Source of the DNA: Hahella sp018986435
Lineage (GTDB): Bacteria > Pseudomonadota > Gammaproteobacteria > Pseudomonadales > Oleiphilaceae
Direction of reading: 5' to 3'
Length of the DNA stretch: 64,000 bases
Assembly: GCF_050749805.1 (NCBI RefSeq)
Contig: NZ_CP192738.1
Span: forward strand, 3,906,001 to 3,970,000
The notes below the pieces were generated by a model, which was not told the DNA's origin, made no database searches, and was given only the letters and a program-made list of their open reading frames with translations. A program made the translations under genes and the position numbers. Shown one piece after another: positions 1-8,069 of the stretch. How positions within the stretch are numbered: position 1 is the stretch's first letter; every line of letters begins with the position of its first letter.

Positions 1-632
1 CGACGTTTTTCCAGGCGACTGACCTGCCCATTATTCAGGCCCAACGATAACAAGCGCTCCCGCGATGCTTTGAGCAAAATATTGTTGGCGCTGCGCAGCG
101 CCGCCAGATACTCTTCCTGCGCATTCACCAGCGCCGGGGAATAGATTTCATAGAGCTTTTGTCCCTTGCTGACCGGGTCGCCGCTGGATTTCACATTCAG
201 CGCCTCAATCCAGCCTTCCACGCGACTGTGCACATGGGTCAGACGGTCTTCGTCAAACGCCACATAACCCACGGTATGAATCGGCAACGTTAATTGCCCC
301 TGCTCCACCTTGGCGACGCGCACGCCCAGATTGTGCTCCATGGTGGGGTTGATGGTGACGCCGCCGTCATCGTTCTGGCCCTGAGCGTCTTCTTCATAGA
401 CTGGCACCAGATCCATACCCATGGGGGACTTGCCGGGTTTATCGCGGCGGTAATTGGGGTCCATGGGCGCCACCCAGTACAACGGCTGCTTCTCCCCGCC
501 TGACTCGACGGCGGCCATATCCCCCATCGCCCCTATGTCTCCCATCAGCGCAGTCAGCGCCGGATGCCGGCTGACGAACAGGCCGGCGACAAAGGCGACG
601 ACGATAAAAATTAAACTGATCACTAAACGCAT
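1..632 (-). CDS. cusB: RND efflux periplasmic adaptor, CusB type (3' part beyond window)
   Basis: Periplasmic membrane-fusion subunit linking an RND pump to its outer-membrane channel for export of heavy metals, probably Cu(I)/Ag(I). The translation begins MRLVISLIFIVVAFVAGLFV, a membrane anchor, followed at about residues 50-80 by a heavy-metal-binding-domain signature (YWVAPMDPNYR, then KPGKSPMGMDLVPVY). An HlyD-like stretch follows with VEGWIEALNVK and GQKLYEIYSPAL, then the start of the alpha-hairpin. The CPMH cysteine of the classical domain is replaced by Ala, as in many marine CusB-like proteins. The ATG lies 3 bp after the upstream outer-membrane gene's stop, with GGAGTG as ribosome site inside that stop region, so the two are co-transcribed. 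The C-terminus and any cusA lie outside the window. Confidence 0.9.
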   Translation of the reverse strand, partial: MRLVISLIFIVVAFVAGLFVSRHPALTALMGDIGAMGDMAAVESGGEKQPLYWVAPMDPNYRRDKPGKSPMGMDLVPVYEEDAQGQNDDGGVTINPTMEHNLGVRVAKVEQGQLTLPIHTVGYVAFDEDRLTHVHSRVEGWIEALNVKSSGDPVSKGQKLYEIYSPALVNAQEEYLAALRSANNILLKASRERLLSLGLNNGQVSRLEKR

Positions 633-635
633 GGG

Positions 636-1916
636 TCACTCCTTGAAGGGCAGGCTATCGATGGGGGATTCCGCGGCGAAGAAGTAATCGAGTCTCGCCA
701 GCGCCGCGCGGCCGTCGATATCAATGCGTAACTGTTCCAGCCTGAGCTTCTGTACGGTCAGATAGGCGCGCATCACTTCCGCAAAGTCAGCCGTATCCGA
801 CTGATAGGAAGATAACGCCGAATCAGCCTGGCTTAACGCCTGAGGCGTGATCTGCTCCTTGTACAAGCGACCGCGCTCCTGAGCCTGCCGCCAGCGGCTG
901 AAGGCCACTTGCGCCTCCGCATCCAACATGCGCAGCATTTCCAGGCGCCGACTGCGGCTCGCTTCCTGATTGCGCGCGGCGGCTGAGACGCGGCGATCCT
1001 GTCGCTGTCCAGTGAATAAGGGAAGTTGCACGCTTACCGCAGCGGAGAAAAAGTCTGCGCGCGCGGAGCCGTCCATGTTCTCGCCGTCGCGCCAGGCATA
1101 GCCGACGTCCACGCCCCAGGACGGCTTGTAGGACTGCTCGGCCAGCGCCGCATTGGTGACGGACATATCCACTTCCGCATCCAGGGCTTTTACCGCGGGA
1201 TGCGCCAGCAACGCGCTTTCCAGCGCGCCGACATGAGGCGCATTCAGATCCGGCAACGCCGTGTTCAGCTCTCGGCTCATCACTTCCGGACCAACCCAGC
1301 GAGCCAGCCACGCCCGCGCTTCGTCTTCTTTCTGGCGAGCGTTGATCAAACGGTCGTTGAGCTGACTCAACTCCAGATCCGCCCGCAGCACGTCCTGCTG
1401 TTTGCTGCGGCCGACGCTATACAGGGATTGCGTGACTTCCTGCAGTTGCTGAAACAGTCCTTCATCCTGGCGATAAACCTCCTGGGCCTGCTTCCAATAC
1501 AATGACTCCAACCAGGCCAGACGCACTTCGCGGCGCACCTGATGGGCGCGGTCCTGGGCCATCCAGCGTTGGACGACGGCGGTCTGCTCACCGCGACGGC
1601 GGGACAGGGCCAAGGTGTCCCCCGCCGGGAATTTCTGTCCCAGCCCGACGCGGAACTGCGTCATGGGTTCCTGGTCAGTGGCGAAGGTGTCGGTAGGCAG
1701 GTTCAAGGCGCCCAGAGACAGGCTTGGGTCCGGCAATTGTCCGTCCGCCACCGCCATGTCTTCACTGGCCTGGGATAACTGTTGCAGACGCGCGATATCC
1801 GCGTCTCTTTGCACCGCCAGGGTTTCCGCCTGCGACAGAGTCAGGCTCTGCGCGGACGCGGCGATGCTCCAACCCAACAGCAGGCTGGATAGAAACAGGT
1901 TTTGCAACGGCTTCAT
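636..1916 (-). CDS. cusC: TolC-family outer-membrane efflux protein, CusC/CzcC type
   Basis: Outer-membrane channel of the tripartite metal efflux system. About 426 residues with signal peptide MKPLQNLFLSSLLLGWSIAASAQS, then two OEP repeats: the N-terminal half has LTLSQAETLAVQRDADI and the second half starts near LDAEVDMSVTNAALAEQSYKP. The ATG at 1916 is preferred because GGAG sits 8 nt upstream and the signal peptide starts there; an in-frame TTG six codons earlier is less likely. It is followed almost directly by the CusB-like gene. There is no lipobox cysteine after the signal, unlike E. coli CusC, so it is probably a plain TolC-like porin. Confidence 0.9.
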   Translation of the reverse strand: MKPLQNLFLSSLLLGWSIAASAQSLTLSQAETLAVQRDADIARLQQLSQASEDMAVADGQLPDPSLSLGALNLPTDTFATDQEPMTQFRVGLGQKFPAGDTLALSRRRGEQTAVVQRWMAQDRAHQVRREVRLAWLESLYWKQAQEVYRQDEGLFQQLQEVTQSLYSVGRSKQQDVLRADLELSQLNDRLINARQKEDEARAWLARWVGPEVMSRELNTALPDLNAPHVGALESALLAHPAVKALDAEVDMSVTNAALAEQSYKPSWGVDVGYAWRDGENMDGSARADFFSAAVSVQLPLFTGQRQDRRVSAAARNQEASRSRRLEMLRMLDAEAQVAFSRWRQAQERGRLYKEQITPQALSQADSALSSYQSDTADFAEVMRAYLTVQKLRLEQLRIDIDGRAALARLDYFFAAESPIDSLPFKE

Positions 1917-2036
1917 GGGAAGCTCCAATCTCAATGATCATGCCGTGCGACGCAGCGACAGCCGGTCGCAGTTCCAGAGCCGGCGCGCGCGTATGCGCGG
2001 AACGATGCCGACTACGAGTTCAATTGAGTATGGGCG

Positions 2037-2489
2037 CTATTTAAGATAGGTACAGTGGATGTCTTGCAGGGAGGGAGGCTTGGTGTCGAGCTTGTGTTCG
2101 CGGTAGCGTGCGCGACACACCCGCACCACGCGTGCGATCAATACCAGCCAGAAAATGAAAATGGCCGACGCTAGAATCAACTTCAATATTTGTGAAGGCT
2201 GTGCGCCGGTAGTGGAGTCATGCTCATCGCAGCAGTCCATGGATGGCGCCCCATCGGAGGCCTGGGCCATCTGCTGGCCGGCGATGTCTTTGCCGGTCAT
2301 GTCTTTTCCAGATAACGGCATAGCGCCGCCATGATGCTCATGCCCGCTTTGCAGCTGCGGCGCACCCTGAGACGTTCCGGCCACCGGCGTCGACGCGCCA
2401 GCGCAGGCGACAAAGCTAGCGCAAAGCAGCCACAGGGCCAGCAATGGCTTTATCAACCAGCGATATCGTTGCGGGAAACGGCTAAGCAT
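2037..2489 (-). CDS. His/Cys-containing membrane protein of the metal efflux operon
   Basis: Unrecognised 150-residue protein. Residues 1-32 form a signal peptide or first membrane segment. A periplasmic loop of about 70 residues holds HEHHGG, several Met residues and DCCDEH, all typical soft-metal ligands. A second hydrophobic segment (LKLILASAIFIFWLVLIARVV) and a basic tail with CRARYREHK follow. It precedes the CusC-like gene by 120 bp on the same strand and is probably the first gene of the operon. A copper- or silver-binding role is inferred from ligand content and context only. No good Shine-Dalgarno is visible before the ATG. Confidence 0.7.
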   Translation of the reverse strand: MLSRFPQRYRWLIKPLLALWLLCASFVACAGASTPVAGTSQGAPQLQSGHEHHGGAMPLSGKDMTGKDIAGQQMAQASDGAPSMDCCDEHDSTTGAQPSQILKLILASAIFIFWLVLIARVVRVCRARYREHKLDTKPPSLQDIHCTYLK

Positions 2490-2832
2490 GGGGTAAGGAG
2501 AATCTCTTTCTAACTTCTACTATCAGTTACTAGCTTCGTTCTGGGAGTCACAGGGACAAACTGAGGCTAATGTTACTCTTTACATGCGCGCTCATGTCAA
2601 CTTAAAAACTTGATATATGGAGCAAAATTAATGGTGATGTCATCAAGCTGAACCCAGTTCTCAATTTCCCGCCAGGGATTTGATGTGCAGGAAGAGATAA
2701 TAAGCGGGCTCGGCTGAGGCCGGGGGCGAAAAGGAAACGGGAAAGAGAAAAGAAGACAATGGCGAACCAAAAAGTGACCGCGGAGAAACAGCGTCCGCGG
2801 TCAGACGGCATGGAGCCGTCGCTGGGGTCAGG
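2490..2832. other. Intergenic region, no gene seen
   Basis: The stretch lies upstream of the metal efflux operon and downstream of the aminopeptidase gene. It should hold the operon promoter. I see no convincing coding sequence, repeat or clear operator in it. Confidence 0.6.
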
Positions 2833-4389
2833 TTACTTCAAAGGAGTATAGGTCACTTTCAGGTTGTAGTTGGAGGTGGCGCTGCTGTATCCGCGCACCA
2901 TCACATAGGCTTCCTCCTTTCCTGCCGGAACCTTGAGGTCGCAGGTTTCGTCAGAACCGCCTTTGTAGGGGCGACAGTCGTAGTTGCGAGTGGTCGGCGC
3001 TGCGCCGAAACGCACATACAGGTCAGCATCGTTAGTACCGCTCATCGCCGCGCTGAAGTCCGTGCCCGGCTCCACTTTGAAAGGCCCATGATTATCCGCC
3101 TGGCTACGACCGACGCTGCCGCTGAACTCTTCAGTCACTGGATCTTCAGGATCTGGATCAGGGTCAGGTCCGGGGTCATCGCTGAAGTTACCCTTCGCCA
3201 GTTCCGCCACATACGCCGCCGCCAGTTTACCGAAGCTTACTGCGTGATTGGCGTTGCCGCCGCTCTTGTCCAGAGTGTCCTGAGCGGAGTGAATGTGAGG
3301 GTTGGAGCCGTTGAAAGTGGACTCAAACGGGAACGACGCCGCGTAGCCCTGGTTGGTCCAGGAAGCATGGTCGGAACAACCGTAGCCGCATTCACTGTAT
3401 CCCACGGTGACGGTCGGCTGATAAGTGGTCACCAGATCCGCCAGGAAGTCGTTCTGACCGGAGTTGGTATAGTCCTGCATGATATAAATATCGCCGCTGG
3501 AGCCTTTGTAGTTGGTCATGTCCAACTGCAACACGCCTACCACGTTCTTGCCCTGGCTGCTGTAGGACTGAGCGATCGCCTGGGAGCCGCGCAGACCCAC
3601 TTCCTCCGCCGCGTAGGCCATGAACGACACCGTGCGGTCCGGCTTATAACCCGCTTCCATCGCCGCCTTGATGACGGAAGTCAGCGTCGCAATGCCGGAG
3701 GCGTCGTCATCCGCGCCGGGAGCGCGAGTGCCCTCGCCAGTGCCAAAGCCTGCAGTAGAGTCTTGATGCCCGCCGAGCACCACGATTTCATTGGGTTTGG
3801 TTTTGCCCTGAATCGTCAGGATAACAGACGGCTGACGCCAGCTATGATTGAAAAACTCCACCGTCACATCGCTGCGCGAACCTGCCAGCGTCTGCCACTT
3901 GTCTTTGATCCACTGAGCGCCCTGCAGGCCGGTCTGGGTTGTGTAATAACGGTTGGTGAAGTTGGCCAGGCTCTCGATGGTGGAGCGAATATCAGATTCC
4001 TTCACCTTGCCCTGCATGGCTGCGACCACTTCCGCGTTATCAATGCTGTAGTCCACTATCCGTGGCGCGATGGCGGGCGCCATTAATGAATCATACAACG
4101 CCGCGCTCTGCGCGGACTCCTGAGAAGCATGCGCGATGAAACCGCCACAACGATTCAGCTCGTGGTGCATCATCTGTGAAATTTCAGGAATCCGATCTTC
4201 GCTCACTAGAAACGCGGACACGCCATTAGCGGTAAAAGTTCTCGCCCGGTTCGCCTCGATCACCTCCGGGAAATGCCGCTTAATGGCTGCAAAGCCATCG
4301 GCGTCCGTGGTGATCCATACATCATCTGCCAGAGCGAGTTGCGACGCCGCCAGCAAAGCCGGTACGGTCAGTCGTAGGTACTTGTTCAT
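2833..4389 (-). CDS. Secreted M28 leucyl aminopeptidase with PPC domain
   Basis: Extracellular zinc aminopeptidase of the Vibrio proteolyticus type, removing N-terminal hydrophobic residues from peptides. Signal peptide 1-21 (ending LALA), propeptide to about 105, catalytic domain about 110-400. All metal ligands of the family align: H208 (GGHQDS), D228 (GADDDASG), E263 after catalytic E262 (AAEEVGLRGS), D290 (LQLDMTNYKG) and H367 (NPHIHSAQD). C334 and C338 in CGYGCSDH match the family disulfide. A Pro-Asp linker (about 404-418) leads to a C-terminal pre-peptidase PPC domain (about 422-515) that is often removed on maturation. It appears monocistronic. Confidence 0.96.
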   Translation of the reverse strand: MNKYLRLTVPALLAASQLALADDVWITTDADGFAAIKRHFPEVIEANRARTFTANGVSAFLVSEDRIPEISQMMHHELNRCGGFIAHASQESAQSAALYDSLMAPAIAPRIVDYSIDNAEVVAAMQGKVKESDIRSTIESLANFTNRYYTTQTGLQGAQWIKDKWQTLAGSRSDVTVEFFNHSWRQPSVILTIQGKTKPNEIVVLGGHQDSTAGFGTGEGTRAPGADDDASGIATLTSVIKAAMEAGYKPDRTVSFMAYAAEEVGLRGSQAIAQSYSSQGKNVVGVLQLDMTNYKGSSGDIYIMQDYTNSGQNDFLADLVTTYQPTVTVGYSECGYGCSDHASWTNQGYAASFPFESTFNGSNPHIHSAQDTLDKSGGNANHAVSFGKLAAAYVAELAKGNFSDDPGPDPDPDPEDPVTEEFSGSVGRSQADNHGPFKVEPGTDFSAAMSGTNDADLYVRFGAAPTTRNYDCRPYKGGSDETCDLKVPAGKEEAYVMVRGYSSATSNYNLKVTYTPLK

Positions 4390-4815
4390 TAAGTATCTCC
4401 ATTACTTAGAAGCCATTCCTACCACTACAGCCGGTCAACCACGGTCAGTGGGCCGCCGCAAGGAAAAGCAAACGTTTTATTAGGCCTATTTAGTAGTTAT
4501 AGAGCCCGGGTTGTGCCCGGTCGCTCACGCCAGTGACCTGCCAGCCGGTAAGCCTGCGATCACTGATCAAAAAACACTCTAGTAACGGATCGTCAGTTTC
4601 ACAATAGTCCCTACAACCTAAATTCAAAATTTGAGGTAAGAAACATGGATTAAGCTGATAACTATGGGCTTGCAAGGGTGTGACAAAATGTCGCGGGAGG
4701 CTAAGGAGAAAATATAGAAGGCGTGGCGGGTATTGGGAAAAGTGAGTGATGCGGGTGAGAGTGAGGTGTAATTTTACTCGCCTTTTTGCTCCATTCCTAA
4801 TGTGCAGCCGGCAAA
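4390..4815. other. Intergenic region, no gene seen
   Basis: This gap separates the aminopeptidase gene from the AT-rich HEPN pair. Short open frames exist but none has a ribosome site or recognisable product. It contains the aminopeptidase promoter region and a boundary in base composition. Confidence 0.5.
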
Positions 4816-5403
4816 CTATAACCCTACAACTCTATTCCAATCAGAAATATACATATAAATCCGACCAAATTCGCTAGGAAGTAACATTCTATTATGCGCT
4901 ATGAAATTTCTTGCTTTTTCAAGCTCGTCCATTCTCTGCTTCAACCAATGCTGTGATGGCATAATATCTTCAAAAAATGTCCATTTTTCGACTATAATTG
5001 CTGCCAACATACCAAAATCAACGAAGCCCAGTAGATCTTCCTTTTCACCTTCTAACCATGAATCTTTGACCGAAGATTGCTGCCTTGACTCGGCATGCTT
5101 TTTTACTTTTGCGGGAAGACTATTCCACCAATCACTGCCCTCGTTCTCTTCAAGAGTTGATCTAATCAAAAACCTAACTTCATTTTCAAAGCAATGCAGA
5201 AGAGCATACAACCTAGCCATTTCTATGGCATTATTTCTCCTCAACAGACTAAATGGGGCTATCTGCTCTGCCAAGAGTCTTTCATCAACCTCAGCGAGAT
5301 CGGCACCAATTTGTATACCCGCCTTTTGAAAAACAGTTGCTTCAGACTCAAACATCACGCCTCTAAAAAGAAAGTCTCTCAGGTCTTTTTTATAATCAAT
5401 CAA
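4816..5403 (-). CDS. HEPN-domain protein, Swt1-like (putative RNase toxin or effector)
   Basis: All-alpha protein of 195 residues. Near the C-terminus, KARNFIAHNRMLLPSE carries the HEPN Rx4H signature: R165, N166 and H170. The surrounding pattern (EMARLYALLHCFENEVRFLIR at 61-81, then FFEDI...WLKQRMDELEKARN) resembles Swt1-type HEPN domains. HEPN proteins with this motif are commonly metal-independent RNases in toxin-antitoxin and anti-phage systems. The start is TTG: AAGGAG lies 8 nt upstream, inside the preceding gene, and the two genes overlap by 8 bp (TTGATTGA), implying translational coupling. Base use is much more AT-rich than the flanks, suggesting transfer. RNase activity is inferred, not seen. 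Confidence 0.8.
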   Translation of the reverse strand: MIDYKKDLRDFLFRGVMFESEATVFQKAGIQIGADLAEVDERLLAEQIAPFSLLRRNNAIEMARLYALLHCFENEVRFLIRSTLEENEGSDWWNSLPAKVKKHAESRQQSSVKDSWLEGEKEDLLGFVDFGMLAAIIVEKWTFFEDIMPSQHWLKQRMDELEKARNFIAHNRMLLPSEFGRIYMYISDWNRVVGL

Positions 5404-6031
5404 TTAAATGCTCCTTCAGTGACTTAAATATTGAATTATATACTTCAATATCCTTTGTAGCCGGCAGATGAATCTGAATATTATAGTGCAAACTAGGATT
5501 GACCTTAGCCGAATAAGTGAGGCTCAACTTATCAGCTTCGTCACCGCCTTTATTCTCTTTTTCTATACTCTTCGGAGTGTGCTCTACATTAACTGAATCA
5601 GCTTCATTACTGTGAGATATATGGGCTAGTGAAAGCAGCCCAAGAAAGGTACGAGTCATAAGCGAAGCGACTCTGTCACTACAGTTATGGACACTTTTAA
5701 ACTTACCTTCAATAAGATCCTTGTCAGCTTCACTAGGATTAGACTTGATAGTAAATAAATCAGAATAAGCCTCCTTCAATGCACTCCCCATGACTCTCTT
5801 AGCTTGCGACTTATCTCGATAGGCTAAGTATTTACTAGTTGGAGAGCCTGTGGATGATAAAAACCCCAATGCCTTTAAAATCGGAATAAACGCACGGTGG
5901 CTCGTAGAAGTGAATCCAATATCTTTTAAATATTGCTGGGTAAAGATAGAAGGAGCTTGCCCATCCTGAATTTTCTTGAAAAAGTCCGGTATTTGGCCAT
6001 TAGCTTGAGAATAAACACTGGGGAGAGCCAT
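5396..6031 (-). CDS. DUF5343-like protein, partner of the HEPN gene
   Basis: Protein of 211 residues beginning MALPSVYSQANGQIPDFFKK. The first 135 residues (GQAPSIFTQQYLKDIGF, SHRAFIPILKALGFLSSTGSPT, RVMGSALKEAYSDLF) match the DUF5343 pattern as I know it, a winged-helix-looking domain. The C-terminal 75 residues are a separate segment with a charged linker (EKENKGGDEADK) and a strand-rich end (LHYNIQIHLPATKDIEVYNSIFKSLKEHL). The ATG at 6031 has AAGGGA 8 nt upstream; a longer in-frame start 30 codons earlier lacks one. It overlaps the HEPN gene by 8 bp. It may sense DNA or act as antitoxin or regulator; no function is established from sequence. Confidence 0.75.
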   Translation of the reverse strand: MALPSVYSQANGQIPDFFKKIQDGQAPSIFTQQYLKDIGFTSTSHRAFIPILKALGFLSSTGSPTSKYLAYRDKSQAKRVMGSALKEAYSDLFTIKSNPSEADKDLIEGKFKSVHNCSDRVASLMTRTFLGLLSLAHISHSNEADSVNVEHTPKSIEKENKGGDEADKLSLTYSAKVNPSLHYNIQIHLPATKDIEVYNSIFKSLKEHLID

Positions 6032-6240
6032 AACTAATCCCTTTGTGCATGTCACGTAAATTTTCGCACTTTTATTGAAAGTAGAATAGATGATTAAATT
6101 GGTCAAGAAGCGATCACCCAATCATTGGTTCCTGTTTATTTAACCAGCATTCCGATGAATAATAGGAGGGTATTCCCCACGATATAACCAACACTTTTCA
6201 AAGGAAAATATAACTAATTGTCTTGATTTAAATATATAAA

Positions 6241-6453
6241 TTGAAGCGCCCCCCTGAGCACCGTCTCAAGGTCCGCAAGGGTTATTACGATTATCATCTC
6301 TCCTCCAGCCGTTATGATTATGGCGGTTTCAAACCCGTTCCCTGGATGTTGATTAAGGGTTATTGGCTGGAACAAGCCGGGTTTGGGGTGGATACTGAGG
6401 TTGAAGTCAGCGTCAGTGAGGGCAAGATCGTTTTCACCGCTGGGGCTGGTTAG
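6241..6453 (+). CDS. SymE-family type I toxin-like protein
   Basis: Seventy-residue protein with the SymE signature PWMLIKGYWLEQAGFGVDTEVEVSVSEGKIVFT at about 34-66, preceded by an RGYYDYHL-like basic N-terminus. SymE proteins adopt an AbrB-like fold; in E. coli symE is SOS-induced, repressed by the antisense RNA SymR, and condenses nucleoids. The likely start is TTG at 6241 with only weak ribosome-binding potential, fitting tight translational control. It lies beside the DUF5343-HEPN pair, divergently oriented. An antisense SymR-type RNA over the 5' end is expected but cannot be shown here. Confidence 0.8.
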   Translation: MKRPPEHRLKVRKGYYDYHLSSSRYDYGGFKPVPWMLIKGYWLEQAGFGVDTEVEVSVSEGKIVFTAGAG

Positions 6454-6476
6454 ATTTGGAGTAGCGCTCTGGGAAG

Positions 6477-6503
6477 CCCTTCGACAAGCTCAGGGCGAAC
6501 GGG
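6477..6503 (+). repeat. REP-A element (single copy)
   Basis: A copy of the extragenic palindrome CCCTTCGACAAGCTCAGGGC extended by GAACGGG. It is followed at once by the small-gene group. The same family recurs at 7901, 36260 and eight times in the 38645-39413 array. Confidence 0.85.
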
Positions 6504-6695
6504 TGTTAGATTGAGGAGCCGAATAGGTGGATGAGGAGGCGTTTGGGCTTTAGCCTGGGCCTCCTTTGCTCTGATCCATGTGGGTCACCATGTGTAAGGC
6601 TCTCGAACTTGGCTAATGACAGGCTAAATAGTGACAACGATGGTGACGACGAGCCGCAAGATTTGGCATGGGCAGGCAAAAAGAACCGAGCATTG

Positions 6696-7040
6696 ATGAA
6701 AATTTTCTGGGTCATAGACACCAAGGTAACAGCGCTGGAAGGATGTGGTCTCAGTGACGATGGTTCGGCGTATAAATTCGGCCGTACTGTTGTTCCCGCC
6801 AGTACTGAAGAAGAGGCTGTTTCTGCGCTGAAAGCGCATTTCGATCAAGGCCGGATTCAGCTGGAAGAAGTCATTTCTGTTGTCGTCTACGATGAAGGCG
6901 ACTGGAGTAGTGATCGCCATCTCCTCGGCAAAGCCTATAAGCTAGCCAAAGTAACCAGCGAAATCAGGAGCGCCGCCTTTATTTCTGAAAGATCTCGTGA
7001 ATACACTGAGCGGGAGCAGCAGAGGCGGTTGGATGGCTAG
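6696..7040 (+). CDS. Hypothetical protein, 114 aa
   Basis: Unrecognised. The likely start is the ATG giving MKIFWVIDTKVTALEGCG; the in-frame extension upstream to 6531 has low-complexity non-globular composition and starts inside intergenic sequence. The protein looks like a compact alpha/beta domain (AVSALKAHFDQGRIQLEEVISVVVYDEGDW) with a charged, Arg/Glu-rich C-terminal helix ending EREQQRRLDG. It is followed 64 bp later by another small unknown gene on the same strand. It may belong to the orphan immunity-like genes common in this window, but nothing shows that directly. Confidence 0.6.
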   Translation: MKIFWVIDTKVTALEGCGLSDDGSAYKFGRTVVPASTEEEAVSALKAHFDQGRIQLEEVISVVVYDEGDWSSDRHLLGKAYKLAKVTSEIRSAAFISERSREYTEREQQRRLDG

Positions 7041-7104
7041 ACACAATATGCGCCACTTGCGAAAAGTACTACAAAATTAAAACTTCAGGAGATTTACAAC
7101 CAGT

Positions 7105-7353
7105 ATGAGCAGCTTAGTCAAACGGGTTAGCGTAGAGCTAACTGAAAGCCAAGCAAGGTACGCAATCCAGGCTCTCATTCACTATCAGGAAATGTGTCAT
7201 CTGAGAGCTACCAATCCAGACGCGACAGAAGACGATGAGTTCTTCTATGCAAATGACCAAATGGGGGCAGCGATGGCGTTAAAAAGCATCCAGAAAGCCT
7301 CTATAGAGGTATTCGGTGAGCAGATATTAGAATTTGGCCACGACTCGCTGTAA
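7105..7353 (+). CDS. Hypothetical protein, 82 aa
   Basis: Unrecognised acidic alpha-helical protein. AGGAG lies 11-12 nt upstream of the ATG. It opens with a beta-like strand and ELTESQARYAIQALIHYQEMCHL, a helix rich in Gln and His, then an acidic stretch (DATEDDEFFYAND) and a C-terminal helix. It follows the 114-aa gene on the same strand and could share its transcript. Confidence 0.6.
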   Translation: MSSLVKRVSVELTESQARYAIQALIHYQEMCHLRATNPDATEDDEFFYANDQMGAAMALKSIQKASIEVFGEQILEFGHDSL

Positions 7354-7485
7354 AGTTCTCGCCGATATTTTTTCGGCGCATAATGCGCCTGAATCTGCGC
7401 TTGTCCCCATCCATATTTTTGGGCTGCTCGTGTTGTTTCTATGTGAGCGCCCAACGAAACCGTTAACGTAAAAGGTGAAGTAAAT

Positions 7486-7848
7486 ATGCCGCATTTGACT
7501 TTGGAATATACCTCTAACTTGCGTGGCGCTGCTGATTTTCAGCGATTGTTCAGCAATATTCACACAGGAATGATGAGCACGGGTGAGTTTTCGTTGAATG
7601 ACATTAAGTCGCGGGCGCATGAGACCACGGAGTATGTGATCGGGGACGGCGATATTGGGAAGTCTTTCGTTCACCTGAAGGTTGCGCTGCTTGCTGGCAG
7701 GAGTCAGGAATTGAAGCAGGTGGTGGGTGATTTGTGTTTGCAGGCCCTTCGCGAGGCGTATCAAAAAGAACTGACAAACGGTGGTTGTCAGTTGTGCGTT
7801 GAACTGTTGGATATCCATCGGGAAAATTACTTTAAGGCGCTGGCGTAG
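7486..7848 (+). CDS. 5-carboxymethyl-2-hydroxymuconate delta-isomerase (CHMI) family
   Basis: Tautomerase-superfamily protein of 120 residues, close to the roughly 115-130 usual for CHMI. It begins MPHLTLEYTSNL, so Pro2 becomes the catalytic N-terminal proline after Met removal, and the family strand HLTLEYT is intact. In homoprotocatechuate degradation the enzyme isomerises 5-carboxymethyl-2-hydroxymuconate; no other hpa genes are nearby, so the physiological substrate here is uncertain. AAGGTGAAG precedes the ATG. It stands alone, followed by a REP-A element. Confidence 0.88.
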   Translation: MPHLTLEYTSNLRGAADFQRLFSNIHTGMMSTGEFSLNDIKSRAHETTEYVIGDGDIGKSFVHLKVALLAGRSQELKQVVGDLCLQALREAYQKELTNGGCQLCVELLDIHRENYFKALA

Positions 7849-7900
7849 TTAAGGACAGGGTCGACAGGGCGGCCAGTTATCGATGAACTTCCGCCCTGCT

Positions 7901-7926
7901 CCGTTCGCCCTGAGCCTGTCGAAGGG
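7901..7926 (-). repeat. REP-A element (single copy)
   Basis: Copy of the same palindromic unit, in the opposite orientation to that at 6477, lying 50 bp after the CHMI stop. Confidence 0.85.
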
Positions 7927-8069
7927 TGGATCTATATAACCGCGTTCCATCTTACAATTGCGTTCTGTCTTCCGCCTGCTTAATTCTCCATGCTTCGCCT
8001 GGCCCACGATTCTCGCCTAAACTATGAGATTGCGTTCAAGCCGTCGTTATTTTGAGAGAACAATAATTA

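Noticed and set aside
2602..2811. 69-codon minus-strand frame between efflux and aminopeptidase genes
   Set aside because: No ribosome site, no recognisable motif, hydrophobic and basic composition typical of chance frames.
3088..4086. 332-codon plus-strand frame over the aminopeptidase
   Set aside because: Antisense to a complete M28 peptidase with all zinc ligands.
6531..6695. N-terminal extension of the 114-aa protein (RLGFSLGLLCSDPCG)
   Set aside because: Non-globular, lies in the gap after the REP element; the downstream ATG gives a compact domain.
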